NCBI RefSeq assembly: GCF_036226885.1
Contig: NZ_CP109027.1
Span: forward strand, 372,001 to 436,000
Origin: Streptomyces sp. NBC_00663
Lineage (GTDB): Bacteria; Actinomycetota; Actinomycetes; Streptomycetales; Streptomycetaceae
Length of the DNA stretch: 64,000 bases
Direction of reading: 5' to 3'
Part shown: piece after piece, positions 36,169 to 45,155 of the stretch
Position numbering within the stretch: position 1 is the first letter of the stretch
Layout of the letters: each line of letters opens with the position of its first letter
Notes under the pieces: model-generated
The model's database searches: none
What the model was told of the DNA's origin: nothing
Seen by the model: only the letters and a program-made list of their open reading frames with translations
Position numbers and translations under genes: made by a program

Positions 36169-37134
36169 TCAGTATCCGTAGATCATCTTGTAGGCCGCCT
36201 CGGGGAGGAACTGTCCCGCCCTGGAGCCGGTTCCGATGCCGCAGTTGCCGTCGGACTCCCCCGGCGTCTTGATCCACAGGAGCATCTCGGCGCCTCCTCC
36301 CGTCCGGGTGGGCGTGCCGATGCGGCGGCCGGAGGGGTTGCACCACTGGCCGTTGGAGCCGTTTCCGTTGCGGCTGGTGTCCACGACGAAGGGCTTGGTG
36401 TAGCCGTAGCGGGCGCTGAGTTCACGGTTGACGGCGTCGCCGAAGGCGGTGTTCTCGGCGGTCGTGAAGTAGTTGGAGACGTTGAGCGAGAAGCCGTGGG
36501 CCTGGCGGAGGCCGGCTTCGTGGAGGCGGCGGGCCATGGTCGCCGCGTTCGCCCAGCCCGGGTTGCCGGCGTCCAGGTAGACCCAGGTGTTGGGGGCCTG
36601 ACGGCTGAACTCGGTGAGAGCACCGGTGAGCATGGCCTCGCGTTCGTCGATCTGGGCCTGGGTCATGCAGCCGTAGTCCCCGAGGGAGTCCGGTTCCAGG
36701 ACGACGACGGCCGGCCGGCCCGATATTCCGCCGGCGAACTGGGCGATCCAGTTGGCGTAGGCGGACGGTGACGCGGCTCCGCCGGCGGAGTGGCCGCCGC
36801 AGTAGTCGCGGTTGTAGACGTTGTAGGCGACGAGGACGGGCAGCTTGTCGGCCTGGTCCGCGGCCCCGACGTACGCCCCGGTGGCGGTGCCGATGGTGCC
36901 GCTCCAGGAGCCGAACCAGCGGGCCATCGGGGTGTTGGCGATGGCGGCGTTGATCGCGGGGGCCCGGCCGTCGCCGGGGTTGGCGGCCACCCACTGCTTC
37001 GCCGTGGAAGCGGGGTCCACATAGAACCCGCTCGTCATGGTGGTGGGGTCGGCCGCATGCGCGGACGGTGCGGCGGCGAACGCCAGCGGCAGGGCGCAGA
37101 GTGCTGCCGCCAGGGTGCGGAGTCTGCGGCTCAT
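36169..37134 (-). CDS. GH6 cellulase (endoglucanase/cellobiohydrolase)
   Basis: Secreted single-domain GH6 enzyme of 321 residues. Signal peptide ends near residue 27 (AHA-ADPTTM). Catalytic acid Asp lies in VVVLEPDSLGDYG, the supporting Asp region is YNRDYCGGHSAGG, and WIKTPGESDG holds a further conserved acid. Cysteine pairs are consistent with the family. No CBM is present, unlike many Streptomyces GH6 cellulases. ATG 37134 is favoured over GTG 37137 by the spacing from GAGG. A CebR-like box lies about 45 bp upstream. Confidence 0.94.
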   Translation of the reverse strand: MSRRLRTLAAALCALPLAFAAAPSAHAADPTTMTSGFYVDPASTAKQWVAANPGDGRAPAINAAIANTPMARWFGSWSGTIGTATGAYVGAADQADKLPVLVAYNVYNRDYCGGHSAGGAASPSAYANWIAQFAGGISGRPAVVVLEPDSLGDYGCMTQAQIDEREAMLTGALTEFSRQAPNTWVYLDAGNPGWANAATMARRLHEAGLRQAHGFSLNVSNYFTTAENTAFGDAVNRELSARYGYTKPFVVDTSRNGNGSNGQWCNPSGRRIGTPTRTGGGAEMLLWIKTPGESDGNCGIGTGSRAGQFLPEAAYKMIYGY

Positions 37135-37174
37135 CACGGGACCTCGGTTTCCTGGTAGGGAATGTCGGGGGCGG

Positions 37175-37188
37175 TGGGAACGCTTCGA
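37175..37188. promoter_or_regulatory. CebR-like box upstream of GH6 gene
   Basis: TGGGAACGCTTCGA matches the known CebR operator TGGGAGCGCTCCCA at 11 of 14 positions and sits in the promoter region of the cellulase, where CebR would act in response to cellobiose. The match is imperfect. Confidence 0.45.
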
Positions 37189-37256
37189 CGGGTTCGTGCT
37201 GCTCCTCGCACCGCGGAGTGTGGGGTTGGGTGTGCGATGCGCGATCCATTGCTCGT

Positions 37257-38867
37257 TCAGGGTGTGGACAGCTCGAAACGTGTGACGCGGACGGTGCCGC
37301 CGAGTGCCTGGGTGGCGTGGTTGAAGAGGGCGAATCGGTAGCCCATGAAGAACCGCCAGTCGTTGCCCATCGAGAAGGATGGGCCGAGGCGGGTGAAGGT
37401 GGTGCCGTCGGTGCTGTAGGAGAAGGTGCCGGGGCGGGCCGCACCGGGGCGGATGTCCGCGCTCGCGCGCAGCCAGACGCGGTTGCCCGGGGCGGGTGCG
37501 CTCGCGGCCTCGGTGCCGGTGCCGGTGGTGTTCCAGTTGGCGTCCATGGTCAGCCCGTTGACCATCACCACACGTGTCGTACCGCCGTCGCGTTTGAGGC
37601 CGATCCAGGCGGAGGAGTCACGCAGCAGCGCGAGTCCGGCCCGGTCGCCGTCCCGCATCGCGGAGTGGTCCAGGAGGACCGTGGCGGTGGAGGTGGGGCC
37701 CTGGATGCGGTGGGTGAGGGTGTTGCGCGCCCAGTAGAGGTCGTTGGTGACGGTCGCGGTGCGCAGGGTCAGGCCGTTGCCGACCGCCCACTTGGTGGTG
37801 TCCGGGTTGTGGTTCCACTCCCACCTCGGTTTGAGGGTCGTGCCGTCGAAGGTGTCCACGCCGGTCATGGGAGTGACCTCGCGGGGCGGTGCGGGCAGGG
37901 CCGGACTCGGATACGAGGTGCCCCATGCGCCGCCGACGAGTTGCACGACGGGCCAGCCGTCCGGGGTCCAGGTGACCGGTGCCAGTGCCGGCACCCGTCC
38001 GCCGGGGTAGGCGTCGACGAAGGCCAGGTAGTACCAGGCACCGCGCTGTGTCTGCACCAGTCCGCCCTGGTGCGGGACGCCGCCACCGGGGATCGGCCCG
38101 GGCAGGTCGAGAAGGACCTGCCGCATCGTGTACGGACCGAAGGGGCCGCCCGAGGACTTGAGGATGTACTGGCCGTTGGCGGGTCGGGTCAGGAAGATGT
38201 AGTACTGCCCGTTGATCTTGTAGAAGCGGGAGCCTTCGAGGGTGCCGACGCTCGACGGTGTCGTGAACACCTGCTGGGTGCGGACCTGGGTGCGGCCGTC
38301 GGGCGAGAGCTGGGCCACGCTGATGGTCGTGTTGCCGTAGGCCACGTAGAGGGTGTCGTCGGTGTCGACGAGCAGTCCCGCGTCGTAGTAGGGCGTGCTG
38401 ATCGTCGTCAGCCTGGTCCATGGCCCCTCGGCGGCGGTGGCGGTGTAGAGGTACGTCCGGGCGAAGTCGATCTGGCCGAGCCAGTAGAAGGTCCTGTTGC
38501 TCGGCCGGTAGGCCAGTGACGAGGCCCAGATGCCGCGGACGTAGCCGCGCGCACCGTTCAGGTCGTACTTGGCGCCGAAGTCGAGGGTGGGTACCGAGTG
38601 ACCGGCGATCTCCCAGTTCACCAGATCGTACGAGCGCAGGACGGGCGCGCCCGGTGAGTAGTGCATCGTCGAGGCGGAGGCGTAGTAGGTGTCACCGACG
38701 CGGATGACGTCGATGTCGGCGAAGTCCTGCCAGATCACCGGGTTGGTGAAAGTCGCCGCCCGGGCGGAGGCCCGGGCCGCGGGGAGGAGGGCGCCCGCGG
38801 CGAGGCCGGTGGCGGCCGCCAGCGCGTGCCGCCGGGAAAGTTCTTGATGAGTCCATGACATATTCAT
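37257..38867 (-). CDS. GH43 glycosidase (beta-xylosidase/arabinofuranosidase type), Tat-exported
   Basis: 536 residues with a Tat-like signal (SRRHALAAATGLAAGALLPA). The five-bladed GH43 propeller (about 45-335) has the typical N-terminal Asp in DFADIDVIRVGDTYY, a middle Asp near RGIWASSLAY, and Glu in GTLEGSRFYKING. The C-terminal beta-sandwich (about 350-536) resembles the GH43 C2/DUF1349 domain (FDGTTLKPRWEWNHNPD). ATG 38867 follows GAGGAGGA. Probably acts on xylo-oligosaccharides or arabinoxylan. Divergent from the GH27 gene. Confidence 0.9.
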   Translation of the reverse strand: MNMSWTHQELSRRHALAAATGLAAGALLPAARASARAATFTNPVIWQDFADIDVIRVGDTYYASASTMHYSPGAPVLRSYDLVNWEIAGHSVPTLDFGAKYDLNGARGYVRGIWASSLAYRPSNRTFYWLGQIDFARTYLYTATAAEGPWTRLTTISTPYYDAGLLVDTDDTLYVAYGNTTISVAQLSPDGRTQVRTQQVFTTPSSVGTLEGSRFYKINGQYYIFLTRPANGQYILKSSGGPFGPYTMRQVLLDLPGPIPGGGVPHQGGLVQTQRGAWYYLAFVDAYPGGRVPALAPVTWTPDGWPVVQLVGGAWGTSYPSPALPAPPREVTPMTGVDTFDGTTLKPRWEWNHNPDTTKWAVGNGLTLRTATVTNDLYWARNTLTHRIQGPTSTATVLLDHSAMRDGDRAGLALLRDSSAWIGLKRDGGTTRVVMVNGLTMDANWNTTGTGTEAASAPAPGNRVWLRASADIRPGAARPGTFSYSTDGTTFTRLGPSFSMGNDWRFFMGYRFALFNHATQALGGTVRVTRFELSTP

Positions 38868-39012
38868 GTGGGGCGTCCTCCTCGTGGTTCGTTTCCAGAG
38901 GGAGCGGCTCGCGTCATTCGGAATCTCGAACATGGATCGGCACACCGAGCAACCTGGATGATAGAAGCCCATGAAGGAACGTCAAGACTTCTCGCACGAT
39001 CGCATGACACGT

Positions 39013-39023
39013 CGAAACATTCG
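39013..39023. promoter_or_regulatory. CGAAACATTCG box between GH43 and GH27 genes
   Basis: Identical to the box at 33166-33176 and to the inverse of 33465-33475. It lies about 145 bp from both divergent start codons. Confidence 0.65.
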
Positions 39024-39133
39024 GGCCGGTTGAGGCAGTGTTCTCGCAGGTCAACGGCCACCCGTGTCAGAAGTGTTGACATGTGCGCGCACCTCTCTAA
39101 CATCCCTGTCACCGCGAGTTTCCGAACGAGGCT

Positions 39134-39143
39134 CGAAATTTCG
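39134..39143. promoter_or_regulatory. CGAAATTTCG palindrome before GH27
   Basis: Perfect 10-bp palindrome within CTCGAAATTTCGAAC, 24 bp before the GH27 start. It overlaps the 5' leader or promoter and is one base shorter than the other boxes. Confidence 0.55.
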
Positions 39144-39166
39144 AACCTCCTCAGAAGGAGCCCCTG

Positions 39167-40813
39167 GTGCCCAGACGTTCACGCGGACGACTGCTCCGCC
39201 TCCTCGCAGCCGCCGCCCTCACCATCACCGCGTCCGTGACAGCCTCCGCCCACTCCCCCGCCTCGGCCGCGCCGGGCAGTCCGGCCCTCACCCCGCCGCT
39301 GGGGTGGAACAGCTGGAACAGCTTCGGGTGCGGGATCACCGAGACCCAGGTCCGCCAGGCCGCCGACGCGATGGTGTCCTCGGGCATGCGGGACGCCGGC
39401 TACCGCTACGTGGTGGTCGACGACTGCTGGTTCGACCCGCAGCGCGACGCGACCGGCAACCTGCGGGCCAACCCCACCAAGTTCCCCAGCGGGATGAAGG
39501 CGCTCGGGGACTACATCCACGGCAAAGGCCTGAAGTTCGGCATCTACCAGGTGCCGGGCGAACGCACCTGTGCCCAGACCAGCGGCGCCTATCCCGGGTC
39601 GACGGGCAGCAAGGGCCACGAGACCCAGGACGCCGCCACGTTCGCCTCGTGGGGCGTCGACTACCTCAAGTACGACTGGTGCTCCTCCAGCGGCACCCGT
39701 GACGAGCAGGTCGCGCGGTTCACGCTCATGCGCGACGCCCTGCGCGCCACCGGACGGCCGATCGTCTACTCCATCAACCCCAACAGCTTCCACGCCATCA
39801 CCGGCGCCACGTACAACTGGGGTGAGGTCGCCGACCTGTGGCGGACGACCGAGGATCTGCTCGACATCTGGCAGAACGGCAACACCAACAGCTACCCGAT
39901 GGGCGTCGGCAACGTCCTGGACGTGACCGCGCCACTGGCCGCGCAGTCGGGTCCGGGCCACTGGAACGACCCCGACATGCTGGTCGTCGGGCGGCCCGGC
40001 CTGTCGCTGACCGAGTCCCGCTCCCACTTCGCCCTGTGGGCGCTGATGGGTTCCCCGCTCATGGCCGGCAACGACATCCGCACCATGTCCGCCGACGTCA
40101 GCGCGATCCTGCGCAACCCGCGCCTGCTGGCGGTGGACCAGGATCCGCTGGGCGCGGGCGGACGCCGGGTGCGTGACGACGGCGCCACCGAGGTCTTCGC
40201 CAAGCCCCTCGCGGACGGTTCGGTCGCCGTGGGCCTGTTCAACCGTGGCGACAGCACCGCGACGGTCACCACGACACCCGCCCAAGTCGGCCTGTCCGGT
40301 GGCCCGTTCACCCTCACCGACCTGTGGACCGGCGCCACGTCCAGCGCCTCCGGGCAGATCTCGGCGAGCGTCCCCGCGCACGGTGTCGCCGCGTTCCGGG
40401 TGACCGGCGGCAGCCCGCTGGCCGCCACCACGTCCCGGCTGCGGGGCAACGCGTCCGGGCGCTGCGTGGACGTGGACAACGCCTCCACCGCCGCCGGGGC
40501 CACGGTCCTGCTCTGGGACTGCCACACGGCCGCAAACCAGCTGTGGACCACCTGGGCGGGCGGCGAGATCCGTGTCTACGGCGACAAGTGCCTGGACGCC
40601 TACAACCAGGGCACCGTCAACGGAACCCGGGTCATCACCTGGCCCTGCAACGGCCAGAACAACCAGAAGTGGACGCTCGGCTCCGACGGCTCCCTCCGCA
40701 ACGCCCACTCCGGCCTGTGCCTCGACGCCAGCGGGGCCGGCACCGCCAACGGGACCGCGCTGGTCCTGTGGACCTGCAACGGCCAGGCCAACCAGAAGTG
40801 GTCCGGCGCGTGA
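39167..40813 (+). CDS. Alpha-galactosidase, GH27 with C-terminal CBM13
   Basis: Secreted 548-residue enzyme. GTG 39167 follows AAGGAG. The signal peptide ends near residue 35 (ASAAPG). The GH27 barrel starts PPLGWNSWNSFGCGI; nucleophile Asp is in YLKYDWC and acid/base Asp is in the LWRTTEDLLDIW segment. A beta-sandwich precedes a CBM13 (about 420-548) with ANQLW, NQKW and NQKW repeats. It removes alpha-galactose from galactomannan or melibiose-type sugars; beta-L-arabinopyranosidase activity occurs in some relatives. Followed after 28 bp by the CE1 gene (same operon). Confidence 0.95.
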   Translation: MPRRSRGRLLRLLAAAALTITASVTASAHSPASAAPGSPALTPPLGWNSWNSFGCGITETQVRQAADAMVSSGMRDAGYRYVVVDDCWFDPQRDATGNLRANPTKFPSGMKALGDYIHGKGLKFGIYQVPGERTCAQTSGAYPGSTGSKGHETQDAATFASWGVDYLKYDWCSSSGTRDEQVARFTLMRDALRATGRPIVYSINPNSFHAITGATYNWGEVADLWRTTEDLLDIWQNGNTNSYPMGVGNVLDVTAPLAAQSGPGHWNDPDMLVVGRPGLSLTESRSHFALWALMGSPLMAGNDIRTMSADVSAILRNPRLLAVDQDPLGAGGRRVRDDGATEVFAKPLADGSVAVGLFNRGDSTATVTTTPAQVGLSGGPFTLTDLWTGATSSASGQISASVPAHGVAAFRVTGGSPLAATTSRLRGNASGRCVDVDNASTAAGATVLLWDCHTAANQLWTTWAGGEIRVYGDKCLDAYNQGTVNGTRVITWPCNGQNNQKWTLGSDGSLRNAHSGLCLDASGAGTANGTALVLWTCNGQANQKWSGA

Positions 40814-40841
40814 GCAACCACGCTTCAAGAAGGGGAGTTTC

Positions 40842-42140
40842 ATGACGAGGACAAGAACCCTCTTATGGCCCGCCGTGGTCGCGGCGCTGGTCGTCCTGAG
40901 CATGGCAGGCACGGCGCTGGGCCAGAGCCAGAGCCAGGGCCAGAGCAGCAACGCCTCGCGCGCGGTCTCCGCGACGGCGGGCGCATCCGTCGGTGCCGCC
41001 GCCCCGAGTTCCGGCTGCGGCAAGACCCCCACCCTCACCAGCGGCACGCACACGATCCTCAGCGGCGGCAAGAACCGCAACTTCATCCTGCGCATCCCCG
41101 ACGGCTACGACCGCAACCGCCCCTACCGGCTGGTGTTCGGATTCCACTGGCTGGGCGGCACCTCCACCGACGTCGCCACCGGCCGCACCGTGGAAACAGG
41201 CACCTGGGCCTACTACGGACTCCAGCGACTGGCGAACAACAGCACCGTCTTCGTCGCACCCCAAGGCCTCAACAACGGCTGGGCCAACACCGGCGGCGAG
41301 GACGTCACCTTCGTCGACGACATGCTCAGGCGCCTCGAAGCGGACCTGTGCGTCGACACCACCCAGCGCTTCGCCCTCGGGTTCAGCTACGGCGCCGCCA
41401 TGTCGTACGCCCTTGCGTGTTCGCGTGCGACGGTCTTCCGCGCGGTCGCGGTCCAGAGCGGCGGGCTGCTCAGCGGATGCAGCGGCGGCACCCAGCCCAT
41501 CGCCTACCTCGGGGTGCACGGCCTCAGGGACAACGTCCTCGGCATCTCCGGCGGGCGGGCGCTGCGGGACAGGTTCGTCACCAACAACGGCTGCACCCCC
41601 CAGAACCCGCCCGAGCCCGCGCAGGGCAGCCTGACCCACCGGATCACCACCTACTCCGGCTGCTCGGCCGGACATCCGGTCGCCTGGGCCGCGTTCGACG
41701 AAGGACACATCGCCGCGCCCCAGGACGGCGCGCCAGGAGACAGCGGCTCCAGGACCTGGCTGCCGGCGGAGGTGTGGAAGTTCTTCACCCAGTTCCAGAC
41801 CTCCGAGCCACCACCCGGCACCGCGACCTGCCGGGTCACCGGCACCGTCAGCGCCTGGAACACCGGGCTCACGACGAGCATCACCCTCACCAACACCGGC
41901 ACCACGGCCATCGACGGCTGGTCCCTCGGGTTCACCCTGCCGAACGGCCAGACCATCACGTCCGGCTGGAACGCGGAGTACTCCCCCGTCTCCGGCCGGG
42001 TGACCGCCAAGAACGCCGCTCACAACGCCACCATCGCCCCCGGTGCCTCCGTCGACATCGGTTTCCAGGCCACCCACACCGGCGACACGGCCCCGCCCGG
42101 CTCCTACACCCTCAACGGCACTGCCTGCACGGCGTCCTGA
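40842..42140 (+). CDS. CE1-type (feruloyl/acetyl xylan) esterase with CBM2-like domain
   Basis: Secreted 432-residue esterase. Signal peptide ends near residue 27 (ALG-QSQS). The alpha/beta hydrolase domain (about 58-315) has nucleophile Ser in LGFSYGAAMS and a late conserved His in DEGHIAAPQDG. The same fold includes LpqC/PHB depolymerase relatives. The C-terminal CBM2-like domain (about 325-432) shows CRVTGTVSAWNTGLTTSITL and GWSLGFTLPNGQ. It probably releases ferulate or acetate from arabinoxylan. Start ATG 40842 follows AGGGGAG. Confidence 0.9.
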   Translation: MTRTRTLLWPAVVAALVVLSMAGTALGQSQSQGQSSNASRAVSATAGASVGAAAPSSGCGKTPTLTSGTHTILSGGKNRNFILRIPDGYDRNRPYRLVFGFHWLGGTSTDVATGRTVETGTWAYYGLQRLANNSTVFVAPQGLNNGWANTGGEDVTFVDDMLRRLEADLCVDTTQRFALGFSYGAAMSYALACSRATVFRAVAVQSGGLLSGCSGGTQPIAYLGVHGLRDNVLGISGGRALRDRFVTNNGCTPQNPPEPAQGSLTHRITTYSGCSAGHPVAWAAFDEGHIAAPQDGAPGDSGSRTWLPAEVWKFFTQFQTSEPPPGTATCRVTGTVSAWNTGLTTSITLTNTGTTAIDGWSLGFTLPNGQTITSGWNAEYSPVSGRVTAKNAAHNATIAPGASVDIGFQATHTGDTAPPGSYTLNGTACTAS

Positions 42141-42158
42141 CCCCTTCTGTGACACCGC

Positions 42159-42186
42159 CTCGCCCCGGCCAGAACGCCGGGGCGAG
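42159..42186 (+). terminator. Hairpin after the CE1 gene
   Basis: CTCGCCCCGGC and GCCGGGGCGAG (11-bp arms) around CAGAAC, 19 bp after the stop codon. Ends the CAZyme island. Confidence 0.85.
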
Positions 42187-42257
42187 TGCGGTGGCGGCTG
42201 CGGGCCGAGCGCGACGAGCCCCGGCCGGGCACGTCACACAGGCCAGGCCGCAGGCGG

Positions 42258-42530
42258 TCAGGCACCGGGCGCGGGCCAGGAGTTGAGGGGAAGCGGGCCG
42301 CGGTCGATGACGGTGCGGACGCAGAAGGTGCTGCGGGCGTCGCGCACCGGACCGATGGCCAGGATCTGGTCGGTGAGCACCTTTTCGAAGGTGCGCAGGT
42401 CCGGCACGGCGAGTTCGACGAGGAAGTCGGCGTCGCCGGAGACCACGTGGCAGGCGACCACGTGGTCGATCGCCTTCAGCGCCTCCTCGACGACCTGGGA
42501 GGTGGTGCGGGAGTGCTCGACCTTGAGGGA
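42258..42530 (-). pseudogene. Lrp/AsnC regulator lacking its DNA-binding domain
   Basis: Only the C-terminal ligand-binding (RAM) half is present: EEALKAIDHVVACHVVSGDA, then DFLVELAVPDLRTFEKVL and IDRGPLPLNSWP. The HTH half is missing. At about 42530 the sequence changes into the plus-strand tail of a decarboxylase gene. Without the HTH it cannot act as a classical regulator. The frame stays open further, but that part is not Lrp-like. Confidence 0.8.
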
Positions 42531-42780
42531 AGTCCCGCAGCACCCCGACCTGTCCACCGTGATCTTCCGCGTCCGCCCCGCCGACGACAGCGAGGGCGCC
42601 GCCCGGGAGGCCGATGAGGCCGGCCGACGCCTGCTGGAACGGATCAACAGCCACCGGCGCACGTGCTCTCCAGCACCGTCGTCGACGCCCGCTGCACCCT
42701 CCGCGTCTGCGTCGTCTCCCACCGCACCCACCACGACCGCATCGCCGAAGCGCTGGACATCATCGCCACCGAAGCTAGAA
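42529..42780 (+). pseudogene. C-terminal remnant of a PLP-dependent decarboxylase
   Basis: Reads HPDLSTVIFRVRPADDSEGA, then DEAGRRLLERINSHRR. After a one-base frame change near 42657 it continues HVLSSTVVDARCTLRVCVVS and HRTHHDRIAEALDIIATEA. This is the C-terminal end of aromatic amino acid/DOPA-type decarboxylases. The PLP lysine and N-terminal 75% are missing and the normal stop is lost. It begins exactly where the Lrp fragment ends. Confidence 0.75.
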
Positions 42781-43881
42781 CAGGTGGGCCGCGCTGCCCC
42801 GCGTGAGGTCGTCGAGGATCGTGCGCAGCCACGGGCTGCGCACGGCCGGCAGCCGGACCAGGGTGCGCCGGAACGTTCCCCCGTCCGCCCGGAACTGGTG
42901 ATTCGGGAGCAGCGGGAGCGGATCGTCGCGGAGGACGTCTCGGGGGATGCGGCCCGACGCGGGGTACGGCAAGCAGGGCTGGGGAGCGACCAGCCACAGC
43001 CATACGTCCAGGGGCAGAGGTACCGGGTATGCCGGCGCGGTCGGGACAGGAGGGGTCCAGGTCAGGCCCGTCTGGGGGTGGACCGGTACGAGGAGGATGT
43101 CTGCGGCCGGGTCCGGAGCGGGCTGTCCCGGTCCCGCCAGGACGGCGCGCCGCTTCGGGAGGCCTGCGGGCAGCAGGGCATCGAGCGCGCGTTGGAAGAC
43201 GTCCGCGGTCAGACCGTCCGGGACCTTCACCGGCTGCCCTTGGGAGGCGACCAGCAGATGAGCGAGCGCCTGGCCGGCTGCCGCCTCCCACCGCGGACTC
43301 CACGACCAGTAATGATTCGTCCCCGACCGTCCTCCCCACGTGGCGACCGGCTCGAACGGGGAGGTTGGCTCCTCCCGCTCCACCAGCTCCGCCCAAGGGG
43401 CGGGCGCAGCGCGGACGCCGTCGACAGGGACGCGGTGCACGGTGTCCGGGCCAAGGCGCACCACCTGCCACAGTGAGCAGTCGTCGACCCTGGTCGCCAC
43501 GGGGAGGTCGCATCCGGCGCAGGCCATGTTGGGCCCGTCGGCTCCGTCGAGGCCACAGCAGGCACCGCCGCGCTTCTCAGGAATCAGCCGGGTCCCACGG
43601 ATGTCTCCGGGCGCGATGACACTCGCCCCGGGCGTGCCGTCGGAGAGGGCGTGGACCGGCGCGTAGATGCCTCGTGCCTCCGCCTCGCCGGGATCGATCT
43701 CGTCCCACATCCGCCACGGCCCTCCCCAGGGCTCCGGGTCCACGGCAAACGTCCCTGACCGCATGAGCACGGGAAGCTGGGCCCCGTTCCCGTACTTCTG
43801 ACGGGCGTGCACCGGCAGCGCGACCTGGGACAGCGGGGCGGTCAGCTCGGCGCCGCATCCCGCGCATACGAAAACGAACAA
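42775..43881 (-). CDS. Hypothetical protein with N-terminal CxxC zinc-ribbon-like motifs
   Basis: 368 residues. It starts at TTG 43881 behind GGAGGACAT (MFVFVCAGCGAELT). Two CAGC motifs (CAGCG at residue 6 and CAGCD near 121), plus a CC pair near 108, suggest a zinc-binding module. The rest is rich in Trp, Pro and Asp with no catalytic motif that I recognise. Similar full-length hypothetical proteins are common in Streptomyces. Cytoplasmic, since no signal peptide is seen. Divergent from the LLM oxidoreductase. Confidence 0.8.
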   Translation of the reverse strand: MFVFVCAGCGAELTAPLSQVALPVHARQKYGNGAQLPVLMRSGTFAVDPEPWGGPWRMWDEIDPGEAEARGIYAPVHALSDGTPGASVIAPGDIRGTRLIPEKRGGACCGLDGADGPNMACAGCDLPVATRVDDCSLWQVVRLGPDTVHRVPVDGVRAAPAPWAELVEREEPTSPFEPVATWGGRSGTNHYWSWSPRWEAAAGQALAHLLVASQGQPVKVPDGLTADVFQRALDALLPAGLPKRRAVLAGPGQPAPDPAADILLVPVHPQTGLTWTPPVPTAPAYPVPLPLDVWLWLVAPQPCLPYPASGRIPRDVLRDDPLPLLPNHQFRADGGTFRRTLVRLPAVRSPWLRTILDDLTRGSAAHLF

Positions 43882-44014
43882 ATGTCCTCCGCCTGGGAAA
43901 CAGACGCATACTCCCAGCTCGTCGGCGGCCGACCAACATGTTTTCTCCTCCAGGACCGTCGGCCCCCTTCGTCCCGGCGGGGAATGAACACCGACCTTGA
44001 TTGTTGAAAGCGGT

Positions 44015-45037
44015 ATGAAGAAGATCGGGTTCCTCTCCTTCGGACACTGGACACCATCGCCGCACTCGCAGACGCGCTCCGCCGGGGACGCCCTGCTCCA
44101 GGCGATCGACCTCTCCGTCGCCGCGGAGGAGCTGGGCGCCGACGGCGCGTACTTCCGCGTCCATCACTTCGCCCGGCAGTACGCCTCGCCGTTCCCGCTG
44201 CTCGCCGCCATCGGCGCACGCACCAGCCGGATCGAGATCGGCACCGGCGTGATCGACATGCGCTACGAGAACCCGCTGTACATGGCCGAGGACGCGGGCG
44301 CCGCGGACCTGATCTCCGGCGGCCGGCTGCAACTCGGCATCAGCCGGGGATCCCCGGAGCAGGTCATCGACGGCTGGCGCCACTTCGGGCACCTGCCGCC
44401 TGACGGGGCCACCGACGCCGACATGGCACGCGCCCACACCGAGCGGCTCCTCGACGTGCTGACAGGAGAGGGATTCGCCGAGCCCAACCCCAACCCGATG
44501 TTCTCCAACCCGCCGGGGCTGCTGCGCGTCGAGCCGCACTCCGAAGGCCTCAGGGACCGTATCTGGTGGGGATCCAGCTCCAACGCCACCGCGGTCTGGG
44601 CGGCCACGCTCGGGATGAACCTACAGAGCTCGACCCTCAAGGACGACGAGAGCGGCGAACCCCTGCACGTCCAGCAGCGCAAGCAGATCGAGGCCTACCA
44701 CAAGGCCTGGCGGGAAGCGGGCCACACCCGTGTGCCGAGGGTGTCCGTCAGCCGCAGCATCTTCGCGCTCGTCGACGACCGCGACCGCGCCTACTTCGGC
44801 CGTGAAGGCAACTCCAAGGACCAGATCGGCTACATCGACGCCAACACCCGCGCCATCTTCGGCCGCTCCTACGCCGCCGAGCCCGACGTACTGGTCAAGC
44901 AGCTCGCCCAGGACGAAGCGGTCGCCGCCGCCGACACACTCCTCCTCACCGTGCCGAACCAGCTCGGAGTCGCTTACAACACCCACGTGATCGAGAACAT
45001 CCTGACCCACGTCGCCCCGGCCCTGGGCTGGCGCTGA
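44015..45037 (+). CDS. LLM-class (luciferase-like) flavin oxidoreductase
   Basis: 340-residue FMN- or F420-dependent monooxygenase of the bacterial luciferase-like family. It starts MKKIGFLSFGHWTP at ATG 44015. It shows AEELGADGAYFRVHHFARQY, the conserved IEIGTGVIDMRYENPLYMAE block and RLQLGISRGSPEQVI. TTG 43997 would add six residues but has a poorer leader. Family members oxidise diverse small molecules. No partner reductase is adjacent. Confidence 0.93.
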   Translation: MKKIGFLSFGHWTPSPHSQTRSAGDALLQAIDLSVAAEELGADGAYFRVHHFARQYASPFPLLAAIGARTSRIEIGTGVIDMRYENPLYMAEDAGAADLISGGRLQLGISRGSPEQVIDGWRHFGHLPPDGATDADMARAHTERLLDVLTGEGFAEPNPNPMFSNPPGLLRVEPHSEGLRDRIWWGSSSNATAVWAATLGMNLQSSTLKDDESGEPLHVQQRKQIEAYHKAWREAGHTRVPRVSVSRSIFALVDDRDRAYFGREGNSKDQIGYIDANTRAIFGRSYAAEPDVLVKQLAQDEAVAAADTLLLTVPNQLGVAYNTHVIENILTHVAPALGWR

Positions 45038-45155
45038 GCAGAGCGGGAGATGGAACACGGGAGGGTGTGAGTCCGGCGCGTCCGCACACCTGATCCGTGG
45101 ATACCGCTCACGCGGGCGACGTCCTACGGCACATTGAGCATCATGACGGCTGTCT

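Noticed and set aside
42421..42460. Two ACGTGG sequences as degenerate parS sites
   Set aside because: They lie in the Lrp coding sequence and match the parS consensus at only the central bases.
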